From Erwinia sp. S63 (lineage in GTDB: Bacteria; Pseudomonadota; Gammaproteobacteria; Enterobacterales; Enterobacteriaceae): a DNA stretch of 64,000 bases. The stretch spans positions 1 to 64,000 of the forward strand of contig NZ_JACVUP010000014.1 in the NCBI RefSeq assembly GCF_016625195.1, given 5' to 3'. Shown here one piece after another: positions 46,365 to 55,071 of the stretch (position 1 is its first letter; every line of letters begins with the position of its first letter). Below the pieces are notes generated by a model. It had not been told where the DNA came from, ran no database searches, and was given only the letters and a program-made list of their open reading frames with translations. Made by a program: the position numbers and the translations under genes.

Positions 46365-47390
46365 ATGTTATTTAAAACCTTCGATGGTCATAACGACCTG
46401 CTGCTCAATCTGTGGCTGCATCATCGTGACGATCCCGCTGACGCCTTTTATTCTGGCATTGAGAAAGGGCATCTGGATTTTCCACGTATGCAGCAGGGTG
46501 GTTTTGCCGGTGGGCTCTTTGCGCTGTTTGTCCCGCCGCAGCGTTACATCAACGAAGTGGCACCACAACGTGCAAACGAGCAGTGGCAGCCGCTGGATAT
46601 TCTCTGGCAGCAACTCGACATCCTCAAGACGCTGGCAGCGCAGTCCGGCGGGCGCGCCCGCTTATGCCTGACGGCTTCGGATATTGCCAGCTGTCGCCAG
46701 GAAGGTATGCTTGCGATGGTCGCGCATATCGAAGGGGCCGATGGATTCGATGCTGATGGCGAAGACCTGCATGCCTTTTATCAGGCCGGCGTGCGCAGCA
46801 TCGGTCCCTTCTGGAACCTGCCTAACCGCTTCGGTGAGGGGGTAAACGGTGCTTTCCCGCATTCACCCGATACCGGGCCAGGCCTGACTGCCGCAGGAGA
46901 GCAGCTGATCGCTGCTGCCAATCGGCATCGCATGATGATCGACGTGTCACATATGAATGAGAAAGCGTTTTGGGATACCGCCCGGCTCTCAAACGCACCG
47001 CTGGTGGCCAGCCACTCTAACGCACACGCGATCTGCGCCCAGCCGCGCAACCTCACTGACGATCAACTGCGTGCCATTCGCGATAGCGGCGGTGTGGTGG
47101 GTATTAATTTTGGTAACGCTTTCTTACGGCCAGATGGCAAACGCGATACTGACACGCCATTGATCGAAATTGTTAAACATCTGGATCATTTAGTTGAAAT
47201 AATGGGGCCAGAAAACGTAGCATTTGGTTCGGATTTCGACGGCATTAGCGTGCCCGATGCGTTGAAAGATGTTTCAGGGCTACCGCATCTCTATGCGCTG
47301 CTCACGTCGCTCGGCTATGATCAAGTCATGATTGAGCAGTTTGCCTGGGGGAACTGGTTGCGCGTCCTGCAACAGATTTGGCAGGATTAG
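46365..47390 (+). CDS. M19-family (renal-type) dipeptidase
   Basis: A 341-residue zinc dipeptidase without signal peptide. It has FDGHNDLLLNLW near the N-terminus (first zinc ligands, HND), VAHIEGADGFDADGEDLHAFYQ in the middle, SHMNEKAFWD and SHSNAHAICAQPRNLTDDQ for the second metal, and FGSDFDGISVPDAL. It lies 150 bp upstream of pqqA, in the same direction. Peptidases of this class are found with pqq genes in some bacteria, and it could help degrade the PqqA remnant, but it may simply be a housekeeping dipeptidase. Confidence 0.88.
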   Translation: MLFKTFDGHNDLLLNLWLHHRDDPADAFYSGIEKGHLDFPRMQQGGFAGGLFALFVPPQRYINEVAPQRANEQWQPLDILWQQLDILKTLAAQSGGRARLCLTASDIASCRQEGMLAMVAHIEGADGFDADGEDLHAFYQAGVRSIGPFWNLPNRFGEGVNGAFPHSPDTGPGLTAAGEQLIAAANRHRMMIDVSHMNEKAFWDTARLSNAPLVASHSNAHAICAQPRNLTDDQLRAIRDSGGVVGINFGNAFLRPDGKRDTDTPLIEIVKHLDHLVEIMGPENVAFGSDFDGISVPDALKDVSGLPHLYALLTSLGYDQVMIEQFAWGNWLRVLQQIWQD

Positions 47391-47465
47391 CACAATTCCC
47401 TTACCGAATCAGGGTTGATCTGCCCGCTACATTGGCGCAACATCAGCCCGCGTCGTGCATTGCTG

Positions 47466-47515
47466 CCAGAAAATTCGTTTTCTGGTGCAGGCATTTCCAG
47501 CAGAGCCTGCTCTGC
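47466..47515 (+). promoter_or_regulatory. Tandem hairpins in the pqqA leader
   Basis: CCAGAAAA, loop TTCG and TTTTCTGG (47466-47485) form a perfect 8-bp stem with a stable tetraloop; GCAGAG, loop CCTG and CTCTGC (47500-47515) form a second. A T-rich stretch (GTTATTTGTTTT) and the pqqA ribosome-binding site GAGGAAG follow. They may control or stabilise pqqA mRNA. Confidence 0.55.
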
Positions 47516-47540
47516 GTTATTTGTTTTGAGGAAGAAAGTT

Positions 47541-47612
47541 ATGTGGAAAAAACCTGAATTTGTTGACCTGCGTCTGGGCCTGGAAGTGACTCTGTACATC
47601 TCCAACCGCTAA
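47541..47612 (+). CDS. pqqA: PQQ precursor peptide PqqA
   Basis: A 23-residue peptide that is the substrate for pyrroloquinoline quinone synthesis. It starts [10 protein letters not shown] and holds the Glu (residue 15) and Tyr (residue 19), in [10 protein letters not shown], that are cross-linked by PqqE to form the PQQ skeleton. It differs from the Klebsiella peptide, as I recall it, by conservative changes near residues 6-8. The ATG follows GAGGAAGAAAGTT. A hairpin with U-run just after the stop should reduce read-through into pqqB, so that the peptide is made in excess. Confidence 0.95.
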   Translation: MWKKPEFVDLRLGLEVTLYISNR

Positions 47613-47619
47613 GACTTTC

Positions 47620-47650
47620 TGCCCGCCATTCGTGCGGGCATTTTATTTTT
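47620..47650 (+). terminator. Attenuator between pqqA and pqqB
   Basis: TGCCCGC (47620-47626) and GCGGGCA (47634-47640) form a perfect 7-bp GC stem followed by TTTTATTTTT. It has the form of a rho-independent terminator inside the operon and should make most transcripts stop after pqqA. Confidence 0.85.
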
Positions 47651-47667
47651 CATTCTGGTCATCTCTC

Positions 47668-48594
47668 ATGTTTATTAAAGTGCTCGGTTCAGCGGCAGGC
47701 GGCGGCTTCCCGCAGTGGAACTGTAACTGCGCCAATTGCAGCGGCCTGCGCAACGGTACGATTCAGGCTCAGGCGCGGACGCAATCCTCGATCATTGTCA
47801 GTGACAACGGCGAAGATTGGGTGCTGTGTAACGCATCGCCAGATATCAGCCAGCAGATCGCCCACACACCCGAACTGAATAAAAAAGGGGTGCTGCGCGG
47901 CACGGCGATTGGCAGCATCATTCTCACCGACAGTCAGATCGATCACACCACCGGCTTGCTCAGTCTGCGCGAAGGCTGCCCGCATCAGGTGTGGTGTACG
48001 CCCGAGGTGTATGCCGATCTCACCAGCGGTTTCCCGATTTTCACCATGTTGCAGCACTGGAATGGCGGGCTGCAGCATCATGGTCTTTCGCCACTCGAAC
48101 CGTTCCGCGTCGATGTCTGCCGTAACCTGCAGTTCACCGCGATCCCGATTCTCAGTAACGCGCCACCGTATTCGCCGTATCGCGACCGACCGTTGCCGGG
48201 TCATAACGTCGCATTGTTTATTGAAAATACCGCCAATGGCCAGACACTGCTGTATGCGCCAGGTCTGGGCGAGCCCGATGCGGTGATCATGCCGTGGCTG
48301 GAGAAAGCCGATTGCCTGTTAATTGACGGCACCGTCTGGCAAGACGATGAGTTGCTCGCCACTGGCGTCGGTAAAAACACCGGCAAAGCGATGGGGCATC
48401 TGGCCCTCGCGGAAGAGCATGGCCTAATGGCGCTGCTGGCTGCATTGCCGGCAAAACGCAAAATCTTAATTCATATTAATAACACCAACCCGATCCTCAA
48501 CGAGCAGTCGCCGCAGCGTCAGTATCTGACGCAGCAGGGCATTGAAGTGAGCTGGGACGGGATGGCGATTCATCTGCAGGAGAGCGCATCGTGA
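47668..48594 (+). CDS. pqqB: PQQ biosynthesis protein PqqB
   Basis: A 308-residue metallo-beta-lactamase-fold protein, proposed to hydroxylate the Glu-Tyr derived intermediate. The N-terminus [20 protein letters not shown] has the characteristic glycine run and the CNCANC zinc-type cysteines; [18 protein letters not shown] replaces the usual HxHxDH motif, as in other PqqB proteins. The frame is open from 47632, but the ATG at 47668 gives the family N-terminus. The ribosome-binding site is weak. Its stop overlaps the pqqC start by four bases. Confidence 0.95.
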   Translation: MFIKVLGSAAGGGFPQWNCNCANCSGLRNGTIQAQARTQSSIIVSDNGEDWVLCNASPDISQQIAHTPELNKKGVLRGTAIGSIILTDSQIDHTTGLLSLREGCPHQVWCTPEVYADLTSGFPIFTMLQHWNGGLQHHGLSPLEPFRVDVCRNLQFTAIPILSNAPPYSPYRDRPLPGHNVALFIENTANGQTLLYAPGLGEPDAVIMPWLEKADCLLIDGTVWQDDELLATGVGKNTGKAMGHLALAEEHGLMALLAALPAKRKILIHINNTNPILNEQSPQRQYLTQQGIEVSWDGMAIHLQESAS

Positions 48595-49346
48595 TCATTA
48601 CCGAAGCCTTATCGCCGCAAGAATTCGAGCAGGCGCTGCGTGCCAAAGGCGCGTTTTACCATATTCATCATCCGTACCATATCGCGATGCATAACGGCGA
48701 AGCGACCCGCGAACAGATCCAGGGGTGGGTGGCGAACCGCTTCTATTACCAGACCAATATTCCGCTGAAAGATGCGGCGATCATGTCGAACTGCCCGGAT
48801 CCGGCAACACGTCGTAAATGGGTGCAGCGCATTCTCGATCATGACGGCAGCAACGATCAGGAAGGCGGTATTGAAGCCTGGCTGCAACTGGGTGAAGCGG
48901 TGGGATTGGATCGTGAAGTCCTGTTGTCGGAAAAACTGGTACTGCCGGGTGTGCGTTTTGCCGTGGATGCCTACGTCAACTTCGCCCGCCGCGCCAACTG
49001 GCAGGAAGCGGCCTGCAGTTCGTTAACCGAGCTGTTTGCCCCGCAAATTCACCAGTCGCGCCTCGACAGCTGGCCGCAGCACTATCCGTGGATCAAAGAA
49101 GAAGGCTACTTCTACTTCCGCAGCCGCCTGAGCCAGGCAAATCGCGATGTGGAACACGGGCTGGCGCTGGCGCTGGAAGTGTTCACCACCGCTGAGCAGC
49201 AGAACCGCATGCTGGAGATTCTGCAGTTCAAACTCGATATTCTCTGGACGCTGCTGGATGCCATGACCATGGCGTATTCTCTGCAACGCCCGCCTTATCA
49301 TACGGTCACCGACCAGGTGTCCTGGCACAGCACAAGACTGGTATAA
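48591..49346 (+). CDS. pqqC: Pyrroloquinoline-quinone synthase PqqC
   Basis: A 251-residue helical, cofactor-free oxidase that performs the last ring closure and eight-electron oxidation to PQQ. Conserved segments include [21 protein letters not shown] (quoted in part), [38 protein letters not shown] and [19 protein letters not shown], which line the active site. The start is GTG, overlapping pqqB as GTGA. pqqD follows one base after its stop. Confidence 0.96.
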   Translation: MIITEALSPQEFEQALRAKGAFYHIHHPYHIAMHNGEATREQIQGWVANRFYYQTNIPLKDAAIMSNCPDPATRRKWVQRILDHDGSNDQEGGIEAWLQLGEAVGLDREVLLSEKLVLPGVRFAVDAYVNFARRANWQEAACSSLTELFAPQIHQSRLDSWPQHYPWIKEEGYFYFRSRLSQANRDVEHGLALALEVFTTAEQQNRMLEILQFKLDILWTLLDAMTMAYSLQRPPYHTVTDQVSWHSTRLV

Positions 49347-49347
49347 C

Positions 49348-49629
49348 ATGATGAAAGATAATCTGATCCCGGCCTTCCGTCGTGGCTATCGCATGCAGTG
49401 GGAAGCGGCTCAGGACAGCCATGTGGTGCTTTATCCTGAAGGTATGGCGAAACTGAATGAAACCGCCACCGCCATTCTCGAACTGGTTACGGGTAAGCAG
49501 GATGTGGCGGCGATTATCGCCATCCTGGATAGCCGTTTTCCGGAAGCGGGTGGTGTGGGTGATGACGTGAAAGAATTCCTGCAATCCGCTATTGAACAGA
49601 AATGGATCCAGTGTCGTGAACCCGAATAA
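49348..49629 (+). CDS. pqqD: PqqA-binding chaperone PqqD
   Basis: A 93-residue peptide chaperone with the RiPP-recognition fold; it binds PqqA and presents it to Pqq[21 protein letters not shown] and [20 protein letters not shown] are the family hallmarks, and the C-terminus ends in WIQCREPE. Two ATG codons in tandem open the frame. Its 3' end overlaps the start of pqqE by 14 bases, consistent with tight coupling of the two partners. Confidence 0.95.
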   Translation: MMKDNLIPAFRRGYRMQWEAAQDSHVVLYPEGMAKLNETATAILELVTGKQDVAAIIAILDSRFPEAGGVGDDVKEFLQSAIEQKWIQCREPE

Positions 49630-50755
49630 AACCGCCACGCCGCCGCTGTGGCTGCTGGCTGAGCTGACTTATCGCTGCCCGCTGCAGTGCCCATACTGCT
49701 CGAATCCGCTCGACTTTTCGCAGCAGGAGAAAGAGCTGACCACCGAACAGTGGATCGAGGTGTTCCGTCAGGCGCGCGCCATGGGCAGTGTGCAGATGGG
49801 CTTTTCGGGCGGCGAACCGCTGACGCGTAAAGACCTGCCTGAGTTGATCAAAGCGGCACGCGATCTCGGTTTCTACACCAACCTGATTACTTCCGGTATC
49901 GGTTTGACGGCGAAAAAACTCGATGCTTTCGCTGATGCCGGACTCGATCATATCCAGATCAGCTTCCAGGCGAGCGATGAAACTCTTAACGCTGCGCTGG
50001 CCGGTTCGAAAAAAGCCTTCCAGCAGAAGCTGGAAATGGCGAAAGCGGTAAAAGCGCACGGCTATCCGATGGTGCTGAACTTCGTGCTGCATCGCCACAA
50101 TATCGATCAGATCGATAAAATCATCGACCTGTGCATTGAGCTGGAAGCGGACGACGTGGAACTGGCGACCTGCCAGTTCTATGGTTGGGCGCATCTTAAC
50201 CGCCAGGGCTTATTACCGACACGGGAACAGATTGCGCATGCCGAAGCGGTGGTGGCGGAGTACCGTGAGCGTATGAGCGAAACCGGTAACCTCACGAATC
50301 TGCTGTTCGTCACGCCGGATTATTACGAAGAGCGACCAAAGCCTTGTATGGGCGGTTGGGGTTCGATTTTCCTCAGTGTGACGCCGGAAGGCACGGCACT
50401 GCCATGCCACAGCGCGCGCCAGTTACCGGTAGAGTTCCCGTCAGTGCTAGAGCATAGCCTCGAAGACATCTGGTATAACTCGTTTGGTTTTAACCGTTAT
50501 CGCGGCTATGACTGGATGCCGGAGCCGTGCCGCTCCTGTGATGAGAAAGAGAAAGACTTCGGTGGTTGCCGTTGCCAGGCCTACATGCTGACCGGGAATG
50601 CGGATAACACCGATCCGGTATGCAGTAAATCACCGCATCACGGCAAGATCCTGGAAGCGCGCCGCGAAGCTACCTGCAGCGACATCAAAATCGCCCAGCT
50701 TCAGTTCCGCAATCGTTCCAACTCTGAACTGATCTTCAAGCAGCGAGTCACCTGA
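49616..50755 (+). CDS. pqqE: Radical SAM enzyme PqqE
   Basis: A 379-residue radical S-adenosylmethionine enzyme that joins the Glu and Tyr side chains of PqqA by a C-C bond. The SAM-cluster motif CPLQCPYC is at about residues 20-27 and [12 protein letters not shown] follows. The C-terminal SPASM-type cysteines are in [28 protein letters not shown] and DPVCSKS. The frame is open from a TTG at 49592, but GTG 49616 gives the family length and an overlap with pqqD. It is followed by pqqF with TGATG overlap. Confidence 0.95.
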   Translation: MNPNKTATPPLWLLAELTYRCPLQCPYCSNPLDFSQQEKELTTEQWIEVFRQARAMGSVQMGFSGGEPLTRKDLPELIKAARDLGFYTNLITSGIGLTAKKLDAFADAGLDHIQISFQASDETLNAALAGSKKAFQQKLEMAKAVKAHGYPMVLNFVLHRHNIDQIDKIIDLCIELEADDVELATCQFYGWAHLNRQGLLPTREQIAHAEAVVAEYRERMSETGNLTNLLFVTPDYYEERPKPCMGGWGSIFLSVTPEGTALPCHSARQLPVEFPSVLEHSLEDIWYNSFGFNRYRGYDWMPEPCRSCDEKEKDFGGCRCQAYMLTGNADNTDPVCSKSPHHGKILEARREATCSDIKIAQLQFRNRSNSELIFKQRVT

Positions 50756-53073
50756 TGACCTCGCGCCAACTGGTGTTAGCCAATGGCCTGCGTTGCCACC
50801 TGTATCATCAGGCTGATGCGCGTGATGCCGCCGCGTTGATTCGCGTGCGTGCGGGCAGTCTGGATGAACCCGACCGCTGGCCGGGGCTGGCGCACTTGCT
50901 AGAGCACCTGTTGTTCTGCGGCAGCGAGCGTTTTAAAGCCGTTGAGCGCCTGATGCCGTGGGTGCAACAGCGCGGCGGGCAGGTCAACGCCACCACGCAA
51001 CTCAGCTACAGCGCCTTTTTTTTCCAGCTTCCCGCGGCGAACCTGTCTGAAGGTGTGCAGCGGTTGAGCGATATGATCGCCGCACCGCTGTTAAGCCAGC
51101 AGGCTATTGAGCAGGAAGTGGCGGTGATTGATGCGGAATGTCAACTTCTGCAACAGCATGCCGACACGCTTTGTGAAACGGCGCTGGTGGATATGTTGGG
51201 CGGGGCATTTCAACGTTTTCGCGTCGGCAATCAGCAGGTTTTTGGTGACAATGTCACTTCATTGCAGGTTGCGCTGCGCGACTTCCATCAGCGCTTTTAT
51301 CACGCGAATGCCATGGAGTTGTGGTTGCAGGGACCGCAATCGTTAGATGAGCTGGCGGAACTGGCGTTGCATTTTTCTTCGATCAGCTCGGCAAAATTCA
51401 TAGCTTCAAATCTCACACTCACGCAGCCTCCAGGCGACGTGGTGGTGCAGCTGGCAGGTGATGAAAGCTTCTGGCTGACGTTGATGTTATCCGGTGATGA
51501 ACGTACTTTACGTGACAATGTCACCTTGCTCAGCGTGTTCTGGCAAGATGAGGCGCCGGGCAGCCTGCTGAGCGCGCTCAGAGAGGCTGAATTATGCGAT
51601 ACGCTGCAGGGACAATGGTTGTGGCAGGATGCGCAACACGGTTGGCTAGCACTGCGCTTCAGCGGGCCTAAAATCAGTGCGGAGCAGGCTCATCACATTG
51701 AACACTGCTTCTGGCAGCATTTAGACGCCATCAAACTTTGCTCTTCGGAGCAACAGCAGCATTATGCGCAGCTGGCGCGGCACGATTTTGCCTGTTTATC
51801 GCCACTGGAGCAGTTGCGTGGACGGGCGCTGGGCTTTGCGCCTGCCGATAATGTGCCGCAGGGTTTTAGTGCTTTAATCGCCGCATTGGCGCAGGTGCCT
51901 TGCTTTCGCTTGCTCACTCAGCAGCAACTGGACTCGCCAGAAAGCGTCCAGACGCAAGGTTTTACGCTGCTGCGCAAAAAAGGGCTGCCGCAAAGCTGCA
52001 GCACATTTTCAACGCCTGCACTCTTTTTCTATCCCACTGCGCAACCGGCCGTATTGCCACCGTTATCACCGATAGCGATGCCGCTGCCGCGTTTTGCGCC
52101 CCGGCAACAGGTTGAAACCTTGCTGTTACGACTCGCTTTTTATCACACGATGAGTGATGCCGAAGCGCAGGCACGGCAAACCCGACTGCGTCCAGTGCTG
52201 GCGGAGTTGCGGCATGCTGGAGGAAGTGGCAGCTGGCAACAGAGGCAGGGTATCTGGCAGTTGGTACTGAATCTGCCTGTCTGTGAGTCACATGCTTTGC
52301 TGGCCGTGCATCATGCACTTGAGGCACTGAATCTGACGCCCCAGCCAAAACCGCTGCCGCATGCCCAAACGATTGTGATTCGGCAGCTTCTTGCAGCCTT
52401 GCCCGCTCAATTGATTGCCCCGGTCAGTGACGCTCAATGGCTGGCAGCATGGTGCGGCAAGCACACGTCATTGCATCAGCGAGTATCGCATCTGCTCAGC
52501 GACTTCACGCCTGATTTAGCAAGCGGTGCCCAGCCGCCGCGCTTGCAGCGGGGCATTAAGCCGGTTCCATGTAACGGAGGCGATCAGGCGCTGCTGCTGT
52601 TTATTCCGCTACCGTTAGCTGATGACCGGCAATTAGCCGCATTGCGCGCGCTGTCATTGTGGCTGGAACCGCGCTTTTTCCAGCGATTACGGGTCGATCA
52701 GCAGATTGGCTATGTGGTGTCGGCGCGCTACCAGCGCGTAGCGGATGTCGATGGGCTCATGCTGGCACTCCAGTCGCCACAGATCCCATGGCAAACGCTG
52801 CTTGGACACTGCAAACGCTTTTTACGTGAGATCGTGACAGAGTTAGACGCCATCACGCCGCAAACCTTAGCGGCCTGGCAAGCCACACTGCGCGAGCAGT
52901 GCGATAGCAGCGATAACACGGAAGCCGCACTGCAGGGGTTACGACAACAGCAAGGATTGCCGACCCTCACGCGTGATGCGGTTGCATCCCTGACGTTGCC
53001 CCTTATTCAGCAACTGCATACTCGCTTAATGCGCGAGCGCAGCCGCTGGCGAATACTCGTTAATCACAGCTGA
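50755..53073 (+). CDS. pqqF: Insulinase-family zinc protease PqqF
   Basis: A 772-residue M16 metalloprotease thought to trim PqqA and release the cross-linked Glu-Tyr unit. The inverted zinc motif HxxEH is present as HLLEHLLFCGS (about residue 49), with the distal Glu in VAVIDAECQLLQQH. The C-terminal half is a degenerate second M16 repeat (QRLRVDQQIGYVVSARYQR). Its ATG shares a base with the pqqE stop. The last ten bases overlap the truncated HTH remnant on the other strand. It ends the pqq operon. Confidence 0.93.
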   Translation: MTSRQLVLANGLRCHLYHQADARDAAALIRVRAGSLDEPDRWPGLAHLLEHLLFCGSERFKAVERLMPWVQQRGGQVNATTQLSYSAFFFQLPAANLSEGVQRLSDMIAAPLLSQQAIEQEVAVIDAECQLLQQHADTLCETALVDMLGGAFQRFRVGNQQVFGDNVTSLQVALRDFHQRFYHANAMELWLQGPQSLDELAELALHFSSISSAKFIASNLTLTQPPGDVVVQLAGDESFWLTLMLSGDERTLRDNVTLLSVFWQDEAPGSLLSALREAELCDTLQGQWLWQDAQHGWLALRFSGPKISAEQAHHIEHCFWQHLDAIKLCSSEQQQHYAQLARHDFACLSPLEQLRGRALGFAPADNVPQGFSALIAALAQVPCFRLLTQQQLDSPESVQTQGFTLLRKKGLPQSCSTFSTPALFFYPTAQPAVLPPLSPIAMPLPRFAPRQQVETLLLRLAFYHTMSDAEAQARQTRLRPVLAELRHAGGSGSWQQRQGIWQLVLNLPVCESHALLAVHHALEALNLTPQPKPLPHAQTIVIRQLLAALPAQLIAPVSDAQWLAAWCGKHTSLHQRVSHLLSDFTPDLASGAQPPRLQRGIKPVPCNGGDQALLLFIPLPLADDRQLAALRALSLWLEPRFFQRLRVDQQIGYVVSARYQRVADVDGLMLALQSPQIPWQTLLGHCKRFLREIVTELDAITPQTLAAWQATLREQCDSSDNTEAALQGLRQQQGLPTLTRDAVASLTLPLIQQLHTRLMRERSRWRILVNHS

Positions 53074-53159
53074 AAAGCGATGTGCTTACCGTTAGGCGAA
53101 GTCACATCAATACTTATCTCTCCGCCCAATGCAGCCACGTAACGCTTTATAGTACAAAG
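53064..53159 (-). pseudogene. Truncated tail of an HTH antitoxin/regulator gene
   Basis: The minus strand reads, in one frame up to a TGA at 53064-53066, a 31-residue end containing TIKRYVAALGGEISIDVTS and PNGKHIAFQL. This is the pattern of the C-terminal tail of many XRE/HigA-type antitoxins (LR-YVEALGGELEI followed by F-DG). The upstream HTH part is missing: the preceding codon is the stop of the small membrane protein gene. It appears to be what is left of a gene cut by the AT-rich insertion. Assigned by pattern only. Confidence 0.6.
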
Positions 53160-53354
53160 TTACTTCCAAAACTTCTTAGCGAGGAAAATCAATATTCCAT
53201 ATAGTATAAATGTACTTATTGCTAACGTAGCCCAGGTTTTCTCAGGCCATCTGTCATATGTGAATGATGTAATGATCACCAAAAATATAATAGGTATGAC
53301 AGTGAATACTTGCATCCAAAGGAAATCTTTTAGTAAGCTTTTTAAATTTCTCAT
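53160..53354 (-). CDS. Small two-helix membrane protein, candidate immunity protein
   Basis: A 64-residue hydrophobic protein with two predicted membrane helices (about residues 13-32, VFTVIPIIFLVIITSF, and 41-60, TWATLAISTFILYGILIFLA) joined by a short polar loop, and positive residues at both ends. I do not recognise a family. It lies 70 bases downstream of the unrecognised 207-residue gene in the same direction, inside very AT-rich DNA (16 of 60 bases are G or C in 53161-53220). The size and layout are like immunity proteins of membrane-acting toxins. Confidence 0.55.
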   Translation of the reverse strand: MRNLKSLLKDFLWMQVFTVIPIIFLVIITSFTYDRWPEKTWATLAISTFILYGILIFLAKKFWK

Positions 53355-53424
53355 AAGATTACATATTTCCTGACATGGTGAGCAAATGTTTTAAATTTTT
53401 AATTATTGTATTTTCGTCGAAAAA

Positions 53425-54048
53425 TTAATCCTTGATGACATGGCCAAGAACCGGCTCCACTATAAAGTACATCATTTCTAATTTTTGAGTGTAAAGAACA
53501 TGATAAAACAATGAATTTAAGATTTTCAATCTTCCAGCTGATTCTGCAGCATCCTGAACAACACCATAAAGCCCTGTCGCCATTACAGGTATAGCCGTCC
53601 ATTTTCCGACATGAAATCCAGAAATATTTAATCCACGAGTCACAGCTAATGCAATGGATAGGGAAATTCCATTGCTTAAGCCAAAGTTGGATGCTATTCG
53701 ACTACCATACCCGCTTAACTCTTTAATTATTTTATCTCTACCATGAGAGTTAAGGTTTTTTATTTCATGCTCCACATATATTTGTATTATATCTACTGCA
53801 ATGCTCTGCCTTTTGTAAATTTCCCGTAGGCCGAGTAAAAATCTAACATCTTCGTCCTTCAATTTAGAGCACACGTCGAGATAGTTATCAGTCAAACATG
53901 ACGTATACCAACTGAGTCGGGTGACACCGGAGCCAATTTGACTCATTTGTTTTGCAAGATTTTCACTAACCCCTTTGACGGCGTTCTCTAAGCGCAGAGC
54001 TAAAGACCTGTCTGACTCGATTTGAGAAATGATGTCGTCGTTGTGCAA
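53425..54048 (-). CDS. Unrecognised 207-residue protein, candidate toxin/effector
   Basis: No family is recognised. The first half is helical and polar (ESDRSLALRLENAVKGVSEN); the second half contains a weakly hydrophobic region (NGISLSIALAVTRGLNISGF, then TAIPVMATGLYGVVQDA) that could enter a membrane. There is no signal peptide. The frame is open to 54108 with no in-frame ATG before residue 55 of that frame. TTG at 54048 is chosen because AAGGA lies seven bases upstream. It is AT-rich and unlike its neighbours, which points to recent acquisition. A pore-forming effector with a membrane immunity partner downstream is one reading. Confidence 0.5.
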   Translation of the reverse strand: MHNDDIISQIESDRSLALRLENAVKGVSENLAKQMSQIGSGVTRLSWYTSCLTDNYLDVCSKLKDEDVRFLLGLREIYKRQSIAVDIIQIYVEHEIKNLNSHGRDKIIKELSGYGSRIASNFGLSNGISLSIALAVTRGLNISGFHVGKWTAIPVMATGLYGVVQDAAESAGRLKILNSLFYHVLYTQKLEMMYFIVEPVLGHVIKD

Positions 54049-54390
54049 GCTGATATCCTTATCAATTATTCCATTACAGATTGTGGGTGTATAAACGAAA
54101 CATAGCAAAATGCGGGGCAGGCCGCTATTTTTAATTGAACATTACTTGAATGAATCGCCAATCAAATACTGCGGTGTTGTGCGCGCAATCCCACAGTTTT
54201 TTCTGCTATGACAGATGTCATAGTTAACAGGCTATGAATACTATCAGTCTAAAAAACTTTCACCATGCTAAACCATTACCTACTGATATTTTTGAATATA
54301 TTTGAAGGTCACGGGCAAATCTCTTCACTATTCCTCAGCCCGGGATTCCGAGACACTCAATAGAATCTCCCGATCTAAAAGGAACTCTGA
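54049..54390. other. AT-rich gap with an 18-bp palindrome
   Basis: This 342-bp stretch separates the AT-rich island from the YceI-family gene. CTATGACAGATGTCATAG at 54206-54223 is a palindrome with 8-bp arms around GA, placed about 170 bases before the YceI-family gene and also upstream of the island genes, so it could be an operator for either. I see nothing else in it. Confidence 0.5.
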
Positions 54391-54975
54391 GTGAAAAACG
54401 TTACCCGTTTAGTCCTGCCAATGTTGGCAGCCGCTGCTTTGTATGCACCCGTTTCACAAGCTGCGGCGATGCATTATGACCTCGACCCCGCGCATACCTC
54501 GGTTATTGTGACCTGGACGCACTTCGGTTTTTCCCATCCAACAGCTGACATCCCCAACAGCAAAGGTACGCTGGTGTTTGACAAGGATCATCCAGAGCAG
54601 TCGCGCGTCGACGTTACGCTGCCGGTTTCACAGATTGATACGCATGTGCCCGCGCTGACCAAAGAGTTCCTCGGTACGGAATATTTCAATACGGCTGAAT
54701 ATCCTTCAGCTGTGTTCCACAGCACCAAAGTGGTGGCGAAGGGTGATAATAAGTTTGATGTGGAAGGCAATCTGACGTTGAAAGGCATCACTAAGCTGGT
54801 GACGCTGCACGCGGCGTTGAATCAACAGGGCATGCACCCGATGGTGAAGAAGCAGGCGATTGGTTTTGATGCTACAGGCGTAATCAAACGTTCGGATTTC
54901 AAACTGGATAAATATGTGCCAGCGGTAAGCGATGATGTGACGCTAACCCTATCTACCGAAGCGTACGCGAAGTAA
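54391..54975 (+). CDS. YceI-family periplasmic lipid-binding-like protein
   Basis: A 194-residue exported protein with a signal peptide ending at SQAAA and a YceI domain: DLDPAHTSVIVTWTHFGFSHPTA, then FDKDHPEQSRVDVTLPV, LTKEFLGTEYFNTAEYPSA and LTLKGITKLVTLHAALN (landmarks). YceI proteins form a lipocalin-like barrel that binds long isoprenoid or fatty lipids. The GTG start at 54391 follows AAAGGAACTCTGA. It is a paralogue-type member, not a close match to E. coli YceI. Its role is unknown. Confidence 0.88.
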   Translation: MKNVTRLVLPMLAAAALYAPVSQAAAMHYDLDPAHTSVIVTWTHFGFSHPTADIPNSKGTLVFDKDHPEQSRVDVTLPVSQIDTHVPALTKEFLGTEYFNTAEYPSAVFHSTKVVAKGDNKFDVEGNLTLKGITKLVTLHAALNQQGMHPMVKKQAIGFDATGVIKRSDFKLDKYVPAVSDDVTLTLSTEAYAK

Positions 54976-55000
54976 TTTGCACGGCTGTCAGTAAAGTAAG

Positions 55001-55041
55001 GTTACGCATCCGGTTTCGGGACAGGGATCAGGATGCGTAAC
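55001..55041. terminator. Hairpin between the yceI-family gene and dld
   Basis: GTTACGCATCC (55001-55011) and GGATGCGTAAC (55031-55041) are perfect 11-bp arms between two convergent genes. There is no U-run on either side, so it is a plausible but unconventional transcript end. Confidence 0.55.
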
Positions 55042-55071
55042 GGCTGGTAAGGATGGTGCCAGGTTATGCCT

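Noticed and set aside
47415..47540. Longer pqqA reading frame beginning at 47415
   Set aside because: The extra codons run through the leader hairpins and lack PqqA sequence; the 23-codon frame from 47541 has a good ribosome-binding site.
53064..54048. Prophage or transposon carrying the AT-rich genes
   Set aside because: No integrase, transposase, direct-repeat attachment site or terminal inverted repeat could be seen around the island.
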